A stretch of 64,000 bases of DNA. It comes from Symbiodinium natans (taxonomy: Eukaryota; Sar; Dinophyceae; Suessiales; Symbiodiniaceae). The stretch is taken from assembly GCA_905221605.1 (NCBI GenBank), contig CAJNDS010002757.1, positions 368,001 through 432,000 on the forward strand, written 5' to 3'. Position numbers and translations under genes: made by a program. The notes beneath the pieces were generated by a model, which was not told where the DNA came from, made no database searches, and was given only the letters and a program-made list of their open reading frames with translations. Shown piece by piece: positions 44,301-53,417 of the stretch; position 1 is the first letter of the stretch; the number at the start of each line of letters is the position of its first letter.

Positions 44301-47300
44301 CCCAATACCTGGGCTTTTTGGTTCAGGGTTTAGGGTTTAGGGTTTAGGGTTTAGGGTTTAGGGTTTAGGGTTTAGGGTTTAGGGTTTAGGGTTTAGGGTC
44401 GTTGAGGGTTCTAAGACTGGCTTTGGGGTTGAGGGTATAGGGTTGAGGGGCGTGCGTGCTTAAAGGTCTAAAGAGCGGCGTTTAAGGTTCACGGCTTGGA
44501 GTTTGGGGTCTAGGGCGTATGGCTTACGGGTTCAATGGTTTAGGTTTGGGGGTTCAGGGCTCAAGGCCTAGGGCTAAACGGCACCCTCAACCCTAAACCC
44601 TAGACCCTAAACCCTAAACCTAACCCTAAACCCCTGACAGGCTGCTCGTAGAATTCTCTGACCTTCCCGTCGGAGCCTTGGTCCGCTGCCTGGGCGCGCT
44701 GGCTAAGGGCAACCCAGATTTCCCAAACCCAAATGGTGAGTTCTCAACTCAGTAGCCCAGCAACCATATTAGAACAAGGGCACCCTTTTTGTTGGTTGGT
44801 TACTTTGTTTCTAGGGAACCAGAACACCAAACAAAAACGGAAAAGGGTGCCACTGGGCTACCACGTCAAAATGATGGCTACAACCTTAGCACCCCAAACC
44901 TAAACCCTAAACCCTAAACCCTAAACCCTCAGACGTCCTGGCCTTATAGGCCTCCGGGATCATCATCATCAAGGCCTCCGGGAGCTCGCGGTTGCAGCGC
45001 AGGATCAGCTCCAGATAGCCTTTGGTCGGGGCAGGCAGGAAATCGTTGAGGGCTTTTCGGGAATTGTGGGACTTTTGGGGTTTTTAGGGGCTCCTTTTTT
45101 TAGGCGTGCTTAGGGCTTGGGCCCTTTTGTCAAGGGGATCGGACTTCATTTAATTTAGTTCTTGGCCAACTCCTCAGACGCGATGCCTCCGATGCAAGTC
45201 AGGCTTGCGGCGAGGGGGGGAGCACACCTGCGAAGGGGACGCTCCTGGCTTCGAAAGCCTCTCTTCTAGCTGACGAATGCCGCGTGATGCCGCCATGGAC
45301 CATGGACACATCGCCCACTGCACGCGCATCAGCATCAGAACCCTACCGCTCCCGGCCGAGAAGCAGTCCATATTTCCAGAGTCAGAATTTTCTGCACGGC
45401 AAGGGGGCAGCACCTGCGAAATGGCTGTGGGTCCGAACACATCGGCATCTTGGCTGAATTCCAACACACGGTGAAAATCAAAAGTCATGGCATCGTCCCA
45501 GCTACAGTATTTCACGCTGTTGAAGTAACCTCCAACTGACATGCGTCTGTGACGCCTCCCGCATGCGATAGCCGAAGTTGGGATGCTCGAAAGATCCCGA
45601 TCTCGCGTGGGTCCAGTTGTAGTTGCCCTGCACACTTTTTTTCAGGCCATGTACTCGCAAAGTTTTGGCAGAGTGGAACGAACGTTCAGGGCATGTGCAA
45701 AGCACCCCATGCCCGCGAGAGCGTGCAATGCCGGGATTGCATGCTGGATTCCTGGATGGTGTTGATTTCGCCATTGTGACCCAAGTAGCCTCGTGCGACA
45801 GCGGAAATGGATAAACGGCAAATCCATACGGTCTTTCAACTAGCCTAGCGCGGAACCCATCAATAACCTGCAAGGCAGGCTTTTTCTGTTTAGACTTAGA
45901 GTTTAACGATCAATGTCCAGGGTTTAAGGTTAGGGGTTTGGGGTTCGACTCTCAAACTGGCAACAAACGGGCGAGGCTCTTGGTAGCAAGTCCAGGTGGG
46001 AAGGGACCCAGTGCTCAAAACAGAATACACGATTTCAACTACTGCTGCACCTGACTATTCTTCAACTACTTTGCATGGCACCAAGCGGAGGCCTTCTCAA
46101 ATTATCTACACAAGCACCCAATACAAACCACCCCCCACCCCCCCCGCCCCCAAGCACTCCGCATGCTGCCACTAACAGCAGCCTTTGTCTCATGGCACGC
46201 GCTCCGGGTCGGTGGCCTGAAATTCTGAGGCCTGAAAGCTCCGTAGCTTGGTGGACAAGCGGTTGATCTCCGCCGCATAGCAGTCCTCAAGCCTTTGAAG
46301 GCGCTCCAGGGTCTGCTCCAAGGCTCGGCCACTTTCAGTCGGGGTGGTTTCAAGGGTGCCCCTTGCGGCCTGGATTTCGGCCTCCCTTTGAAGCTGCAGC
46401 TGGCGCTGTGCGGAGAGAAGGTCCTCGAGCTGGCTCTTGCTCTTCATCGCCTCATCGCGCTGCCGCTGCCCATCTGCCAGGTGGTTGCGGGCCTGCTCCA
46501 AGTCGTGCTGCTGAGTCTGCACCTCCGCTCGCAAAGACTCCGCCTGTGCCGCCACAGCAGCGGCGCCCAGAACTGCCTCGTTGATGGCCGATTGCTGGGA
46601 GCTGGCAGCCAAACGCAGCCGTGAACTCTCTGCCCGGAGCTCCTGGGCTGCAAACTCCTGCATCTCGAGGACTTGCGTGGCATCTCTCATCTTGGCCCGC
46701 AGCACTGCGAGCTCCGAATCTCCACCTTGGAGCTGATTTCTGACCGTGTCCTCAGCATGGAGCAGCGCCTCCAGCGACTGCTTGAGACCGTTCACTTCTT
46801 CAAAGGAGCTCGCGACCTGGTTCGACATTTCAGACACCGCTGCTTCCTTTCGCTGGCGCTCATCGATGGCCTCCTGGTACGTACGCAACACTGTGTCCCG
46901 CATATGCTCATGTCCACGTAACTCCTGCAGCAGGGGCAGCTTGTGCATGTCTTGTTCCTCCAGAGCACGAGACAAGTGATCGCGGTGGCTCTTCGCACGC
47001 TGCAGCTGCTCGTGGAGAAGCTGGTTTTCGGCAGTCATGTGCATCAAGTCATCCAGAGCCAACGTCACTTCATGCATCCGTTCGGAAAGTTCACTCTGAG
47101 CAGTCTGCACCTCGGCTTCCACTGCTCGGATCGCCTCGCTCGTGGAGGCTGCGGTTTTCGTTGAATCCACAAGCTCACCATGTTGGCAATCACGCCGATG
47201 GCGTAGTCTGTCTAATGTCCACTGCACTTCCCCACGCTGGGCACGGACCCGGGCAGCCTCCGAGCGCAAGGGTCGTAGCTTCTCGTCGGCGTTGTCGCTG

Positions 47301-50300
47301 ATCTGCACCAGCTCCGCTTGGTCTGCCTCCAACCCAGAAATCGTGCCGTGCAGACGGCTGGACTCTTCCTCCAGTTCCTGCAGGCGCATCCGGACTGAGC
47401 TTGGCCCTCGCGCCGTAGCCGCCGAGCGCCCCACTTCCCCAGCAATCTCCGCCAAGCACTCAGCGAGCTCTGCCTTGTATGCCTGGCGTTGTTCCCTCAG
47501 TGCTGCCCACTGTCTCTGGCGCGAGGCCACACCAGCCTCGAGCTCCCGCAGCGCTTCTCCTGTGCTGGCCGCCCCATGGCGCACATCCTGGAGCTGATCA
47601 CGCAGCCCTGCTGCAGTCGCCTCTGCAGCTTCTGCCTCACGTCGTGCTTCGGTCACACTGGCCTGGCTCTCAGACTCCTCCATGATCACCTCGCGGAGCG
47701 CAGCCTGCCGTTGCCCGAGCTCCGCCTGAAGGACCGCAAGCTGTGCCGCGGCCTCCGAGGTTGCTGCCTTGTGGCCTCGAGCTGTTGATGCCACGCTCCT
47801 CATCTCAACCTGTAGGTGGTGGATGCTCGCTTCCTCAGCCTGACACCGGCCTCGGACATCCTCCAGTTCCTGCGTGGCGTGCCCCAAAGAAGAAGAAAGC
47901 TCACGGCGGCTGCGCTGTGCTTCCACAAGCTCCGCCTGCTCTGCGGCCAACTGCCGGCCAAGCACTGCAGATGCAGAGGAAATGGCCTCCTCCTTGCGAC
48001 GGGTCTCTATACGCTTGGCCTCTGCCTCAGATGCGCCTGTGCGTGCCGACTGCAATTCCCTCGACAGGCGGAGCTGTGCTTCCTGGCGAACCTGCGCAGC
48101 TGAGCGCCGCGATGCCTCCACAAGCCGCGCGGCAGCCACCTCCTCAGAAGCTGCGAGGCGATGGCTAGTGGCCGTCTCCAGGGAAACCTGTAGGTGGTGA
48201 ATACTCGCTTCCTCAGCCTGACACCGGCCTCGGACATCCTCCAGTTCCTGCGTGGCGTGCCCCAAAGAAGAAGAAAGCTCACGGCGGCTGCGCTGTGCTT
48301 CCACAAGCTCCGCCTGCTCTGCGGCCAACTGCCGGCCAAGCACCGCAGATGCGGAGGAAATGGCCTCCTCCTTGCGACGGGTCTCTAGGCGCTTGGCATC
48401 CGCCTCAGCTGCCCCTGTGCGCGCCGCGTGCAATTCCCTCGACAGGCGGAGCTGTGCCTCCTGGCGAGCCTGCGCAGCGGAGCGCCGCGATGCCTCCACA
48501 TGCCGCGCCGCAGCCACCTCCTCAGAAGCTGCGAGGCGATGGCTGGCGGCCGTCTCCAGGGAAACCTCAATGCCTTCGCGCAGCTTGGCCAATGCCTCGT
48601 TCAGGGAGGACTCCTCAGACTGGAACTGGAAAGTTGTCTTCCGCACCTCCTCCAGCTCAGCAGAGGTTGGATCTGCACCGCGGAGTTCCAGCCGACTCGT
48701 CGCCTCTTTGGCAACATCCAGCTCTTGCTGCGCATGCTGCAACAGGCCTCGGTGCTGCGCTGCCAGGGTCTCAGCCGCGCTGGCCTCTGCGCTTATGCGC
48801 AGCCCTCGCTGCCTCAGTGCCGTGCACTCCGCATCGAGGTCTGCCGATTCCGCAGCCAAACGAGCCTCCTCATCTCGTAGCGCTTTGACCTCATCAGTCA
48901 CATCTTCAGGGTTTTCCGAAGGCCATTCTCGCTCGGCCGCGCGTGCTTGGGCCTTGCTGAGCTCCTCCACAGCAGACTCTTCTTTGGCCTCGGCAGCTCT
49001 CAGCGAATGCACCTCGTCTGCAATGCGGCGCCGGGTCTCCCCGAGCTGCTCAGTGAGAAAGGCCACGTGGCTCGCAAGGGCAGGGGCCTCAGCGCGCAGC
49101 CCTCCGTCAATGCAGCCGACGTCAACTTGTCTCGTCCGTGCGCCGGGCGCAGAAGGCGGAGGACCTCGCATGACAATGGTCCGAGACTTTGCGCCGCGTT
49201 CCTCTTTCGCGGCCGAAGCCTTCCGCTCTGCCATTCGGGTGCGCAGCCGGTCCACACAAGCCAGAAGTTCCTGACCGTGGTTTTCCTGCAGGTGCTGCAG
49301 CCCGCGCAACCTCCGCAGCTCGCGCTCGCTGGAAGCCTGCCGGACAGCCCACTGCTGCCGCCGAGCAGTCATCTCCGTGCTTTCTTTCAGCACTCGCCTG
49401 TGAAGCTCCACGTTCTCGCGCAGGAGTTTCGCCTGATCCTTCTGCAACGCATCCAACTCTGCAGCCACCTCCTCACTTTGGCGGTCATGCCCTTTAGCGT
49501 CGCGCTCGAGGAGGCGGTACGAGTCAGCGGATTTCAGCAGATCTTCAAGCAACCTCTCAACGAGGGCCAGCGAAACCTGTCCAAGAGGCTGCGTGTAATT
49601 CAGGCGGTTCAGCTTTGAGCGGACATCCTGAAAGCGAGCAGTGTCGGGCGGTGGGCCGGCCATGCTCCCAGTACTTAAGTGTCTCAAGTGTGCAGGCTTG
49701 TGCACAATGACCTTCAGCTGGCCAGTAGAGAACCAAACTGCTTGCTGCAAGAGGGTTCTGGAGGAATTTCAACAGAGCTTGGTAGGATTCATGTAGGAGT
49801 CTGAGGGAAGTTTGGGTTTGCTGCCTCCTGCCGGATGTTTACAGCACTGCTTTGAGCTGTAAACAGACTCTGTGAGGTTCAGGCCTCTAGCGCTACTGGC
49901 GGCCCAGCCTCTGCCTCTCCTGGAACACTTAGGGTTTCAGGGTTTAGGGTTTAGGGTTTGGGGTTTAGGGTTTAGGGTTTAGGGCTTACTGGGTCTCGAA
50001 GGCTGAAGCTCAATTTGGCCACGGCGCGGAATGGCTGTGCCAATGGCCACCGGGGCATTGTGTTGGTGCTGAACCGTCGGTGCCTTCAGTTCGTTTTTTC
50101 TGTCCGGGCCCTCTCTAACTCTTGGCGAACGACGCAGTCAACAAGGTTCGATACCCATTGCAGAAAGTGCACCAGAGCGCATACTGAACCTTGTACCGTG
50201 GATCGCGCAGGTCCTCGTGGGACAGCGCATTCGGCACCCTAAACCCTAAACCCTAAAGCTTCAGCAAAGAGGGACTCCATGCAACTGCCCTCCACGTCCT

Positions 50301-53300
50301 TGTAGTAGCGCACGATGGCCGACGACTTTAGCATGCCCTGAGCAGCCCTACGTCCTCCCTCAACCCGAGGGGTTACCCCGAGGGGTTTATGAGTTTCATT
50401 CAGGGTTGTAGGGTTCTTACAAGAATCTTAGAGGGTTCTTGCAGGTCATGCAATATGGGTTTCTGTTGTGAAGGTTAAGGCTCTTGGGGCCTGCCTCCCC
50501 CTGCTTGCGGACCCCGCCTTGTACACGATGGTCTTCGGGGACAGCGAGGCGACGTAGAGGGCCTCATAGGACAGCGTATCCTCCACGCGCTTGCGCGCGA
50601 TGTACCTGGGAGACTGACTTGGGGCTGCCAGTTCTTCAGGGTTCCCTTGTGAGGTTTTGGGGGCTCTGGTGTTCCAGCCCCCAGATCCACTGGCTGATTC
50701 GAAGACTACTGCGTCTCTAATCTTACTAATCACAATACTTACTGTTACGTGTAAGACTCCTTTGAGAGTGGTGTGACTCTTCTTATTCTGATTTTACTGT
50801 GCCGCGGCGCAGAAGGCTCTCCATCTCCGCATCCCGTGCCGTCGGATGGGACACAAAGATTTGCTCCTGCACACGAGATTTGGTGTTTCTGTTATTTCAT
50901 TTCCTGAACAGTGTTCATGGCATGCCGTCCGATTGAAAAGCCTCCGTGTTTTCACGTTTAGGGTTTAGGGTTTAGGGTTTAGGGTCTGGGTAGGGCCCTA
51001 AACCCCATAAGGAACTTCCTAGAAAGCCTCAATAAACCCCGCAGACCCCTCTGCCGATACCTTTCAAAACCCTAAGAAGACACCTTAAACACCCTAAGCA
51101 ACCCTTCTTTGAATCCAGACTCGCACAAGCTACCTTAAACCCGAAACCCTAAAACCCCTGGAAGCCCCAAACCCTAAACCCTAAACCCTAAACCCTAACC
51201 CCTAACCCTAAACCCTACACCCTAAACCTGAAGTTACAACCCTCAGGTCACACCAAACCCTGCGGTCCATCCAGGGCTCCGTCTGTGCCGAGCGCTCTCC
51301 TGGGCCCCGCAGGGGTTTTTGAAGGGTTTGTCTTTTTGTTGGGGCTTAGTAGGGTTTTATCGGTTTTTGAGGGGTTTGTCTTTTTGGGGCTTGGTAGGGT
51401 TTTATCATTAGAGGTTTAGAGGGTTTAGAGGGCTTTTCGGGGCTTGGTAGGGTTTATCATGAGAGGTTTAGAGGGTTTAGAGGGTTTAGAGGCTGGGCTT
51501 TGTCGGGTCGGATTACAGGGGTTGTAGGGGTTTATTTGGTTTCAGGGTCCTGGTTGTAGCAGTGTTTCATAGGGTTTGGGACACTTGGCTTCTCCCATTT
51601 GGGGGGGCTGTCTTTGTTTAGGGTTTAGGGGTTTAAGGTACTTGAAACTTCCAGCACCCTCTATAGACACTGACTTCGGAACATCGAATCTGGGGTTCTC
51701 AAGGCATGGCAGCCGATAAGGGCAGTTTAGGGTTTAGGGTACAGGGTTAAGGGTTAAGGGGGTAGGGGTTTAGGGGTTTTAGGGGTTTAGCTCGGAGAAT
51801 CAAACTGGTACTAGGCCATCACCCAAAGATGATAAATCAGGCCTTACCTACAACGACCTTCCCAAAAGACTTCAGAGCACATGGCAGAACGGCCTCTTGC
51901 AATTGGTTCTGGCCAGGCTTTAGGGTGCTAGGCTTCGGGTTTCTTGTCGCCTTTTAGCTGGGCTTGGGGCTGACATGCTGCCTGAGCCACCGAGCACAGT
52001 CGCATCGACGGGAACAATCCGGTAGCCGAGGATCTCAAAGCCCTCCTGAGAAGGAGTGCCTAACTTCCCCAGCTACTGGCTGGCTGGCGCCAAGAGTCAC
52101 CCTCTAGCTCCTGCAAAAGAGAGCTTTCCAGCTTCATCTTCGCGTCGATGCGGAGATCTGCCTCCTTTTTGAAAATTGCAGGCACGGGGGTTTGCAGGAG
52201 TGCTCCAGCTCGCGACTCGTCAGAGCCCCCCCCGAAAGCAACTTTCAACCCTCAAGGCTTAGCACATCTTAGCACCACCCTCTTGAGAAGAACGGACCTT
52301 GAAGCTGCCGGCACACATGCCACTTCCATTCAGGAAGCTTCAGCTTCATCCCGCGATCGCACACAAAACACCTATGCACCCGAGTCATCGTGAGGAAGCG
52401 CACGGCAAGTGTATGACCAGAGCGACCCTACACCCATTTCATTTCCCCCAAAGGACACCACAATGGGCACGTGATCCTAAACCGAACAGCCCTCACCAAA
52501 AAGACCATCGAAGGTCTGGGAGGTCTAAGGGACGGTTTAGGGTTGAGGGGCCTTTGCTGGTTTCGGGGATTGATTTTTGCCTCCCGAGCCTTGGAGAGGA
52601 AGAGCATCCCCACCGCACACGTGCCGGAGTCTTCCGGGAGGTTCACGTCGCTGGCGAAGAGCTCCCATCTGGGCTTAAGGCTCTTTGGTCAAGAGTCTTG
52701 ACTCCAAAGGCTCCCCTTCACACCCGGAAACCTACAGACCTCTTTTGGGGTCTTGAGGGAGGTTGGCCCGAAAAGCCTCAGGTCCGTTGTCCCCTCCTGA
52801 CGACGTCCCCCCTCCCTGATTCCCATGATGAAGGGTTTAGGTTAGGCAGGACAACTGAGGGTTCATCTAAGCTCTTTGCTCTTGCCAATGGGAGATCCTG
52901 GTGAAGCAGGAGCCTCCCCTGCTTCGACACCGTCTGAGCTTCTGACGGTATCTGCGTCATGACCCCAGCCCCATCGCCACTATCATCGCCACCGCAGATC
53001 CTGCAGACAGTGAGCAGAGATCCCACACCCTAAGGGTATAGACCAGCTGCCTGGCTGGCCCAGTTTAACCACGGAAGATGGACAACACAAACAGCACAGC
53101 AGGAGTCAGCTGATAAGGGGACGCCAAGCAAGCGGGATACTAGGCCAGACAAGCGGCGAGATGTTGCCTTAGTGGCATTGGTACATATCGGTACCAAACT
53201 CAAGCTGCTGACTCGGGGGGGAGTTTTCTGCGTAGTCACAAACACCAATGTGGAGGAGCCAGCAGGAGCTCCTCTCATCTACCGCGAGTTCTCGATGTAC

Positions 53301-53417
53301 AATGCATCCCAAACAGTCTGCAAATGCTCCGTGGCTGACCAGCTGCTGTCCATTCCCCCGCTGCACGCCCCACGGTGCTCCATGCAGGAGAGCGCACGCA
53401 GCGCGACCTTGGACTGA
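29842..53417 (-). CDS. Glutamate synthase large polypeptide, probably ferredoxin-dependent; 40 or more exons
   Basis: Makes two glutamates from glutamine and 2-oxoglutarate. Family motifs run in the right order across exons. Class II amidotransferase: MEHRGACS 53417-53357; [12 protein letters not shown] 53000-52935; CAVGMLFL 52671-52597; [16 protein letters not shown] 52045-51991; SPKTIVYK 50605-50518; [10 protein letters not shown] near 50214; [18 protein letters not shown] 50082-50028; [12 protein letters not shown] 45789-45752; GNYNW 45627; MMMIPEAYK 45019-44943; [10 protein letters not shown] 44308-44238; [13 protein letters not shown] 43776-43737; [12 protein letters not shown] 42785-42717. 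Central domain: GYTIE 41327-41274; KEPTFCMGN 40739-40674; [10 protein letters not shown] 39452-39390; [16 protein letters not shown] 38892-38845; [10 protein letters not shown] 37506-37430; [12 protein letters not shown] 36834-36723. The FMN and GXGXG domains follow. The first catalytic Cys exon and transit peptide were not found. Ferredoxin type is inferred from the [17 protein letters not shown] sequence and the absence of an NADH subunit before the next gene. Confidence 0.9.
30070..31339 (-). CDS. Glutamate synthase exon: FMN domain end, iron-sulfur motif and GXGXG domain
   Basis: The longest exon of the gene. It is preceded by a small exon at about 31581-31550 encoding [10 protein letters not shown]. 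It opens [16 protein letters not shown], then [20 protein letters not shown], then the 3Fe-4S cysteines in [20 protein letters not shown] with the family spacing C-x5-C-x4-C. After a linker the GXGXG helix domain follows: [51 protein letters not shown] and [17 protein letters not shown]. The frame stays open to 29980, but the family sequence stops near LRSLIQ, so the exon probably ends near 30070. A short segment at about 29903-29842 reads [18 protein letters not shown] and fits the usual C-terminal HxxxTGS region as the next exon. Confidence 0.93.
31889..35519 (-). CDS. Glutamate synthase FMN-domain exon cluster, including very small exons
   Basis: Ten exons encode the first half of the FMN/2-oxoglutarate barrel: 35519-35374 ([20 protein letters not shown] and [10 protein letters not shown]), 35141-35096 ([13 protein letters not shown]), 35032-34992 ([14 protein letters not shown]), 34755-34708 ([16 protein letters not shown]), 34136-34085 ([17 protein letters not shown]), 33550-33519 ([11 protein letters not shown]), 33368-33312 ([19 protein letters not shown]), 33153-33121 ([11 protein letters not shown]), about 32340-32287 ([17 protein letters not shown]) and 31925-31889 ([13 protein letters not shown]). 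Each matches the expected family segment in order. Several exons are only 32-48 nt and one intron (35095-35033) is about 63 nt. Donors include GT, GC and GA. One further small exon is probably missing between 33121 and 32340. Confidence 0.88.
32728..32888. repeat. TTTAGGG array in a GOGAT intron
   Basis: About 160 bp, starting with TTCAGGG variants and becoming perfect TTTAGGG. It lies in the intron between exons 33153-33121 and about 32340-32287. The coding strand reads CCCTAAA. Confidence 0.95.
33916..34070. repeat. CCCTAAA array on the donor side of a GOGAT exon
   Basis: About 155 bp of perfect CCCTAAA on the plus strand, so TTTAGGG on the coding strand, beginning about 15 nt after the donor of exon 34136-34085. 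Confidence 0.95.
35764..36350 (-). CDS. Glutamate synthase exon: end of central domain
   Basis: A long exon (587 nt) by the standard of this gene. It opens [13 protein letters not shown], continues through the central-domain region with [19 protein letters not shown] and [16 protein letters not shown], and ends PVPLQEVE at a GA donor. The previous exon (36537-36463) carries [13 protein letters not shown] and HHFACLIG and joins in frame through a 112-bp intron with a GC donor. The next exon starts [13 protein letters not shown] at 35519. Together they restore the usual glutamate-synthase reading across the join to the FMN domain. A run of about 22 C bases on the plus strand, just inside the following intron (35719-35740), may cause sequencing error but lies outside the exon. 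Confidence 0.9.
36351..36462 (-). repeat. 112-bp GOGAT intron with terminal inverted repeat (introner-like)
   Basis: On the coding strand the intron starts GCCACTCGGATGCCCAGTAA and ends GGTTGCTGGGCTACCTAG. GCCCAG near the donor and CTGGGC near the acceptor can pair. The acceptor end, read on the plus strand, shares TAGCCCAGCAACCAT and a following GGGC.CCCTT with the element at 44750-44870. The donor is GC. Confidence 0.6.
37530..37885. repeat. Inverted telomere-like arrays at the two ends of one GOGAT intron
   Basis: The intron between exons 37982-37892 and 37506-37430 has CCCTAAA at 37843-37885 next to its donor and TTTAGGG at 37530-37630 next to its acceptor (plus strand). The two arrays are complementary and could pair in the RNA, looping out about 210 nt. 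Confidence 0.9.
38006..38096. repeat. TTTAGGG array at a GOGAT acceptor
   Basis: 90 bp of plus-strand TTTAGGG/TTCAGGG ending about 20 nt before the acceptor of exon 37982-37892. The coding strand reads CCCTAAA. Confidence 0.93.
40434..40615. repeat. TATG/TGTA-rich microsatellite
   Basis: About 180 bp of (TGTATA)n, (TGTATC)n and (TGTGTA)n variants ending in a TATA run, directly downstream of the GOGAT exon ending at 40674 on the coding strand. Confidence 0.9.
41483..41590. repeat. CCCTAAA array on the donor side of GOGAT exon 41692-41638
   Basis: Starts with CCATGAACCCTGAACCC variants and becomes perfect CCCTAAA toward the exon. Coding strand TTTAGGG. Degenerate TTTAGAGGG lies at the other end of the same intron (41338-41375). 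Confidence 0.92.
44098..44400. repeat. Two opposed telomere-like arrays around GOGAT exon 44308-44238
   Basis: CCCTAAA at 44098-44215 lies on the donor side and TTTAGGG at 44324-44400 on the acceptor side of the 71-nt exon [10 protein letters not shown]. On the coding strand the order is CCCTAAA, exon, TTTAGGG, with both arrays within about 25 nt of the junctions. Confidence 0.95.
44750..44870. mobile_element. Small inverted-repeat element (MITE/introner-like) in a GOGAT intron
   Basis: The left end reads GTAGCCCAGCAACCAT then AAGGGCACCCTTTTT. The right end reads AAAAGGGTGCCACTGGGCTAC, so about 35 bp at each end are imperfect inverted repeats around an AT-rich centre. It has no coding capacity. 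The left end matches the acceptor end of the intron at 36351-36462. Confidence 0.55.
46190..49663 (-). CDS. Bld10/CEP135-like centriole (basal-body) coiled-coil protein, intronless
   Basis: 1157 codons without an intron. The first ATG is at 49663; the open frame upstream has only TTG. Residues about 10-55 contain [20 protein letters not shown] followed by [19 protein letters not shown], which resembles the conserved N-terminus of CEP135/Bld10/TSGA10 (LGYRQPL..ESLPLVEKLFSDL). The rest is almost pure Ala/Glu/Gln/Arg/Leu coiled coil, and the length is close to that family's (about 1100-1600). Family members form the cartwheel spoke tip and pinwheel of centrioles. Residues about 366-491 and 492-617 are a direct duplication. 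The gene lies whole on the same strand in the GOGAT intron between 50027 and 45790, so it needs its own transcription unit or trans-spliced message. Retroposed origin is inferred from the lack of introns in an intron-dense region. Confidence 0.8.
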   Translation of the reverse strand: MAGPPPDTARFQDVRSKLNRLNYTQPLGQVSLALVERLLEDLLKSADSYRLLERDAKGHDRQSEEVAAELDALQKDQAKLLRENVELHRRVLKESTEMTARRQQWAVRQASSERELRRLRGLQHLQENHGQELLACVDRLRTRMAERKASAAKEERGAKSRTIVMRGPPPSAPGARTRQVDVGCIDGGLRAEAPALASHVAFLTEQLGETRRRIADEVHSLRAAEAKEESAVEELSKAQARAAEREWPSENPEDVTDEVKALRDEEARLAAESADLDAECTALRQRGLRISAEASAAETLAAQHRGLLQHAQQELDVAKEATSRLELRGADPTSAELEEVRKTTFQFQSEESSLNEALAKLREGIEVSLETAASHRLAASEEVAAARHVEASRRSAAQARQEAQLRLSRELHAARTGAAEADAKRLETRRKEEAISSASAVLGRQLAAEQAELVEAQRSRRELSSSLGHATQELEDVRGRCQAEEASIHHLQVSLETATSHRLAASEEVAAARLVEASRRSAAQVRQEAQLRLSRELQSARTGASEAEAKRIETRRKEEAISSASAVLGRQLAAEQAELVEAQRSRRELSSSLGHATQELEDVRGRCQAEEASIHHLQVEMRSVASTARGHKAATSEAAAQLAVLQAELGQRQAALREVIMEESESQASVTEARREAEAAEATAAGLRDQLQDVRHGAASTGEALRELEAGVASRQRQWAALREQRQAYKAELAECLAEIAGEVGRSAATARGPSSVRMRLQELEEESSRLHGTISGLEADQAELVQISDNADEKLRPLRSEAARVRAQRGEVQWTLDRLRHRRDCQHGELVDSTKTAASTSEAIRAVEAEVQTAQSELSERMHEVTLALDDLMHMTAENQLLHEQLQRAKSHRDHLSRALEEQDMHKLPLLQELRGHEHMRDTVLRTYQEAIDERQRKEAAVSEMSNQVASSFEEVNGLKQSLEALLHAEDTVRNQLQGGDSELAVLRAKMRDATQVLEMQEFAAQELRAESSRLRLAASSQQSAINEAVLGAAAVAAQAESLRAEVQTQQHDLEQARNHLADGQRQRDEAMKSKSQLEDLLSAQRQLQLQREAEIQAARGTLETTPTESGRALEQTLERLQRLEDCYAAEINRLSTKLRSFQASEFQATDPERVP
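47811..48566 (-). repeat. 378-bp tandem duplication inside the CEP135-like gene
   Basis: Two direct copies, 48189-48566 and 47811-48188, are offset by exactly 378 bp (126 codons), so the frame is kept. Both encode the same block, from [19 protein letters not shown] to [10 protein letters not shown], with only scattered differences such as RHVEAS/RLVEAS and [14 protein letters not shown]. The unit is 18 heptads long, so duplication leaves the coiled-coil phase intact. Confidence 0.95.

Noticed and set aside
48252-49274. 340-codon plus-strand frame opposite the CEP135-like gene, and the 197- and 223-codon frames beside it
   Set aside because: Shadow frames of a GC-rich coiled-coil gene; no motifs and Ser/Arg composition typical of antisense to Ala/Glu codons.
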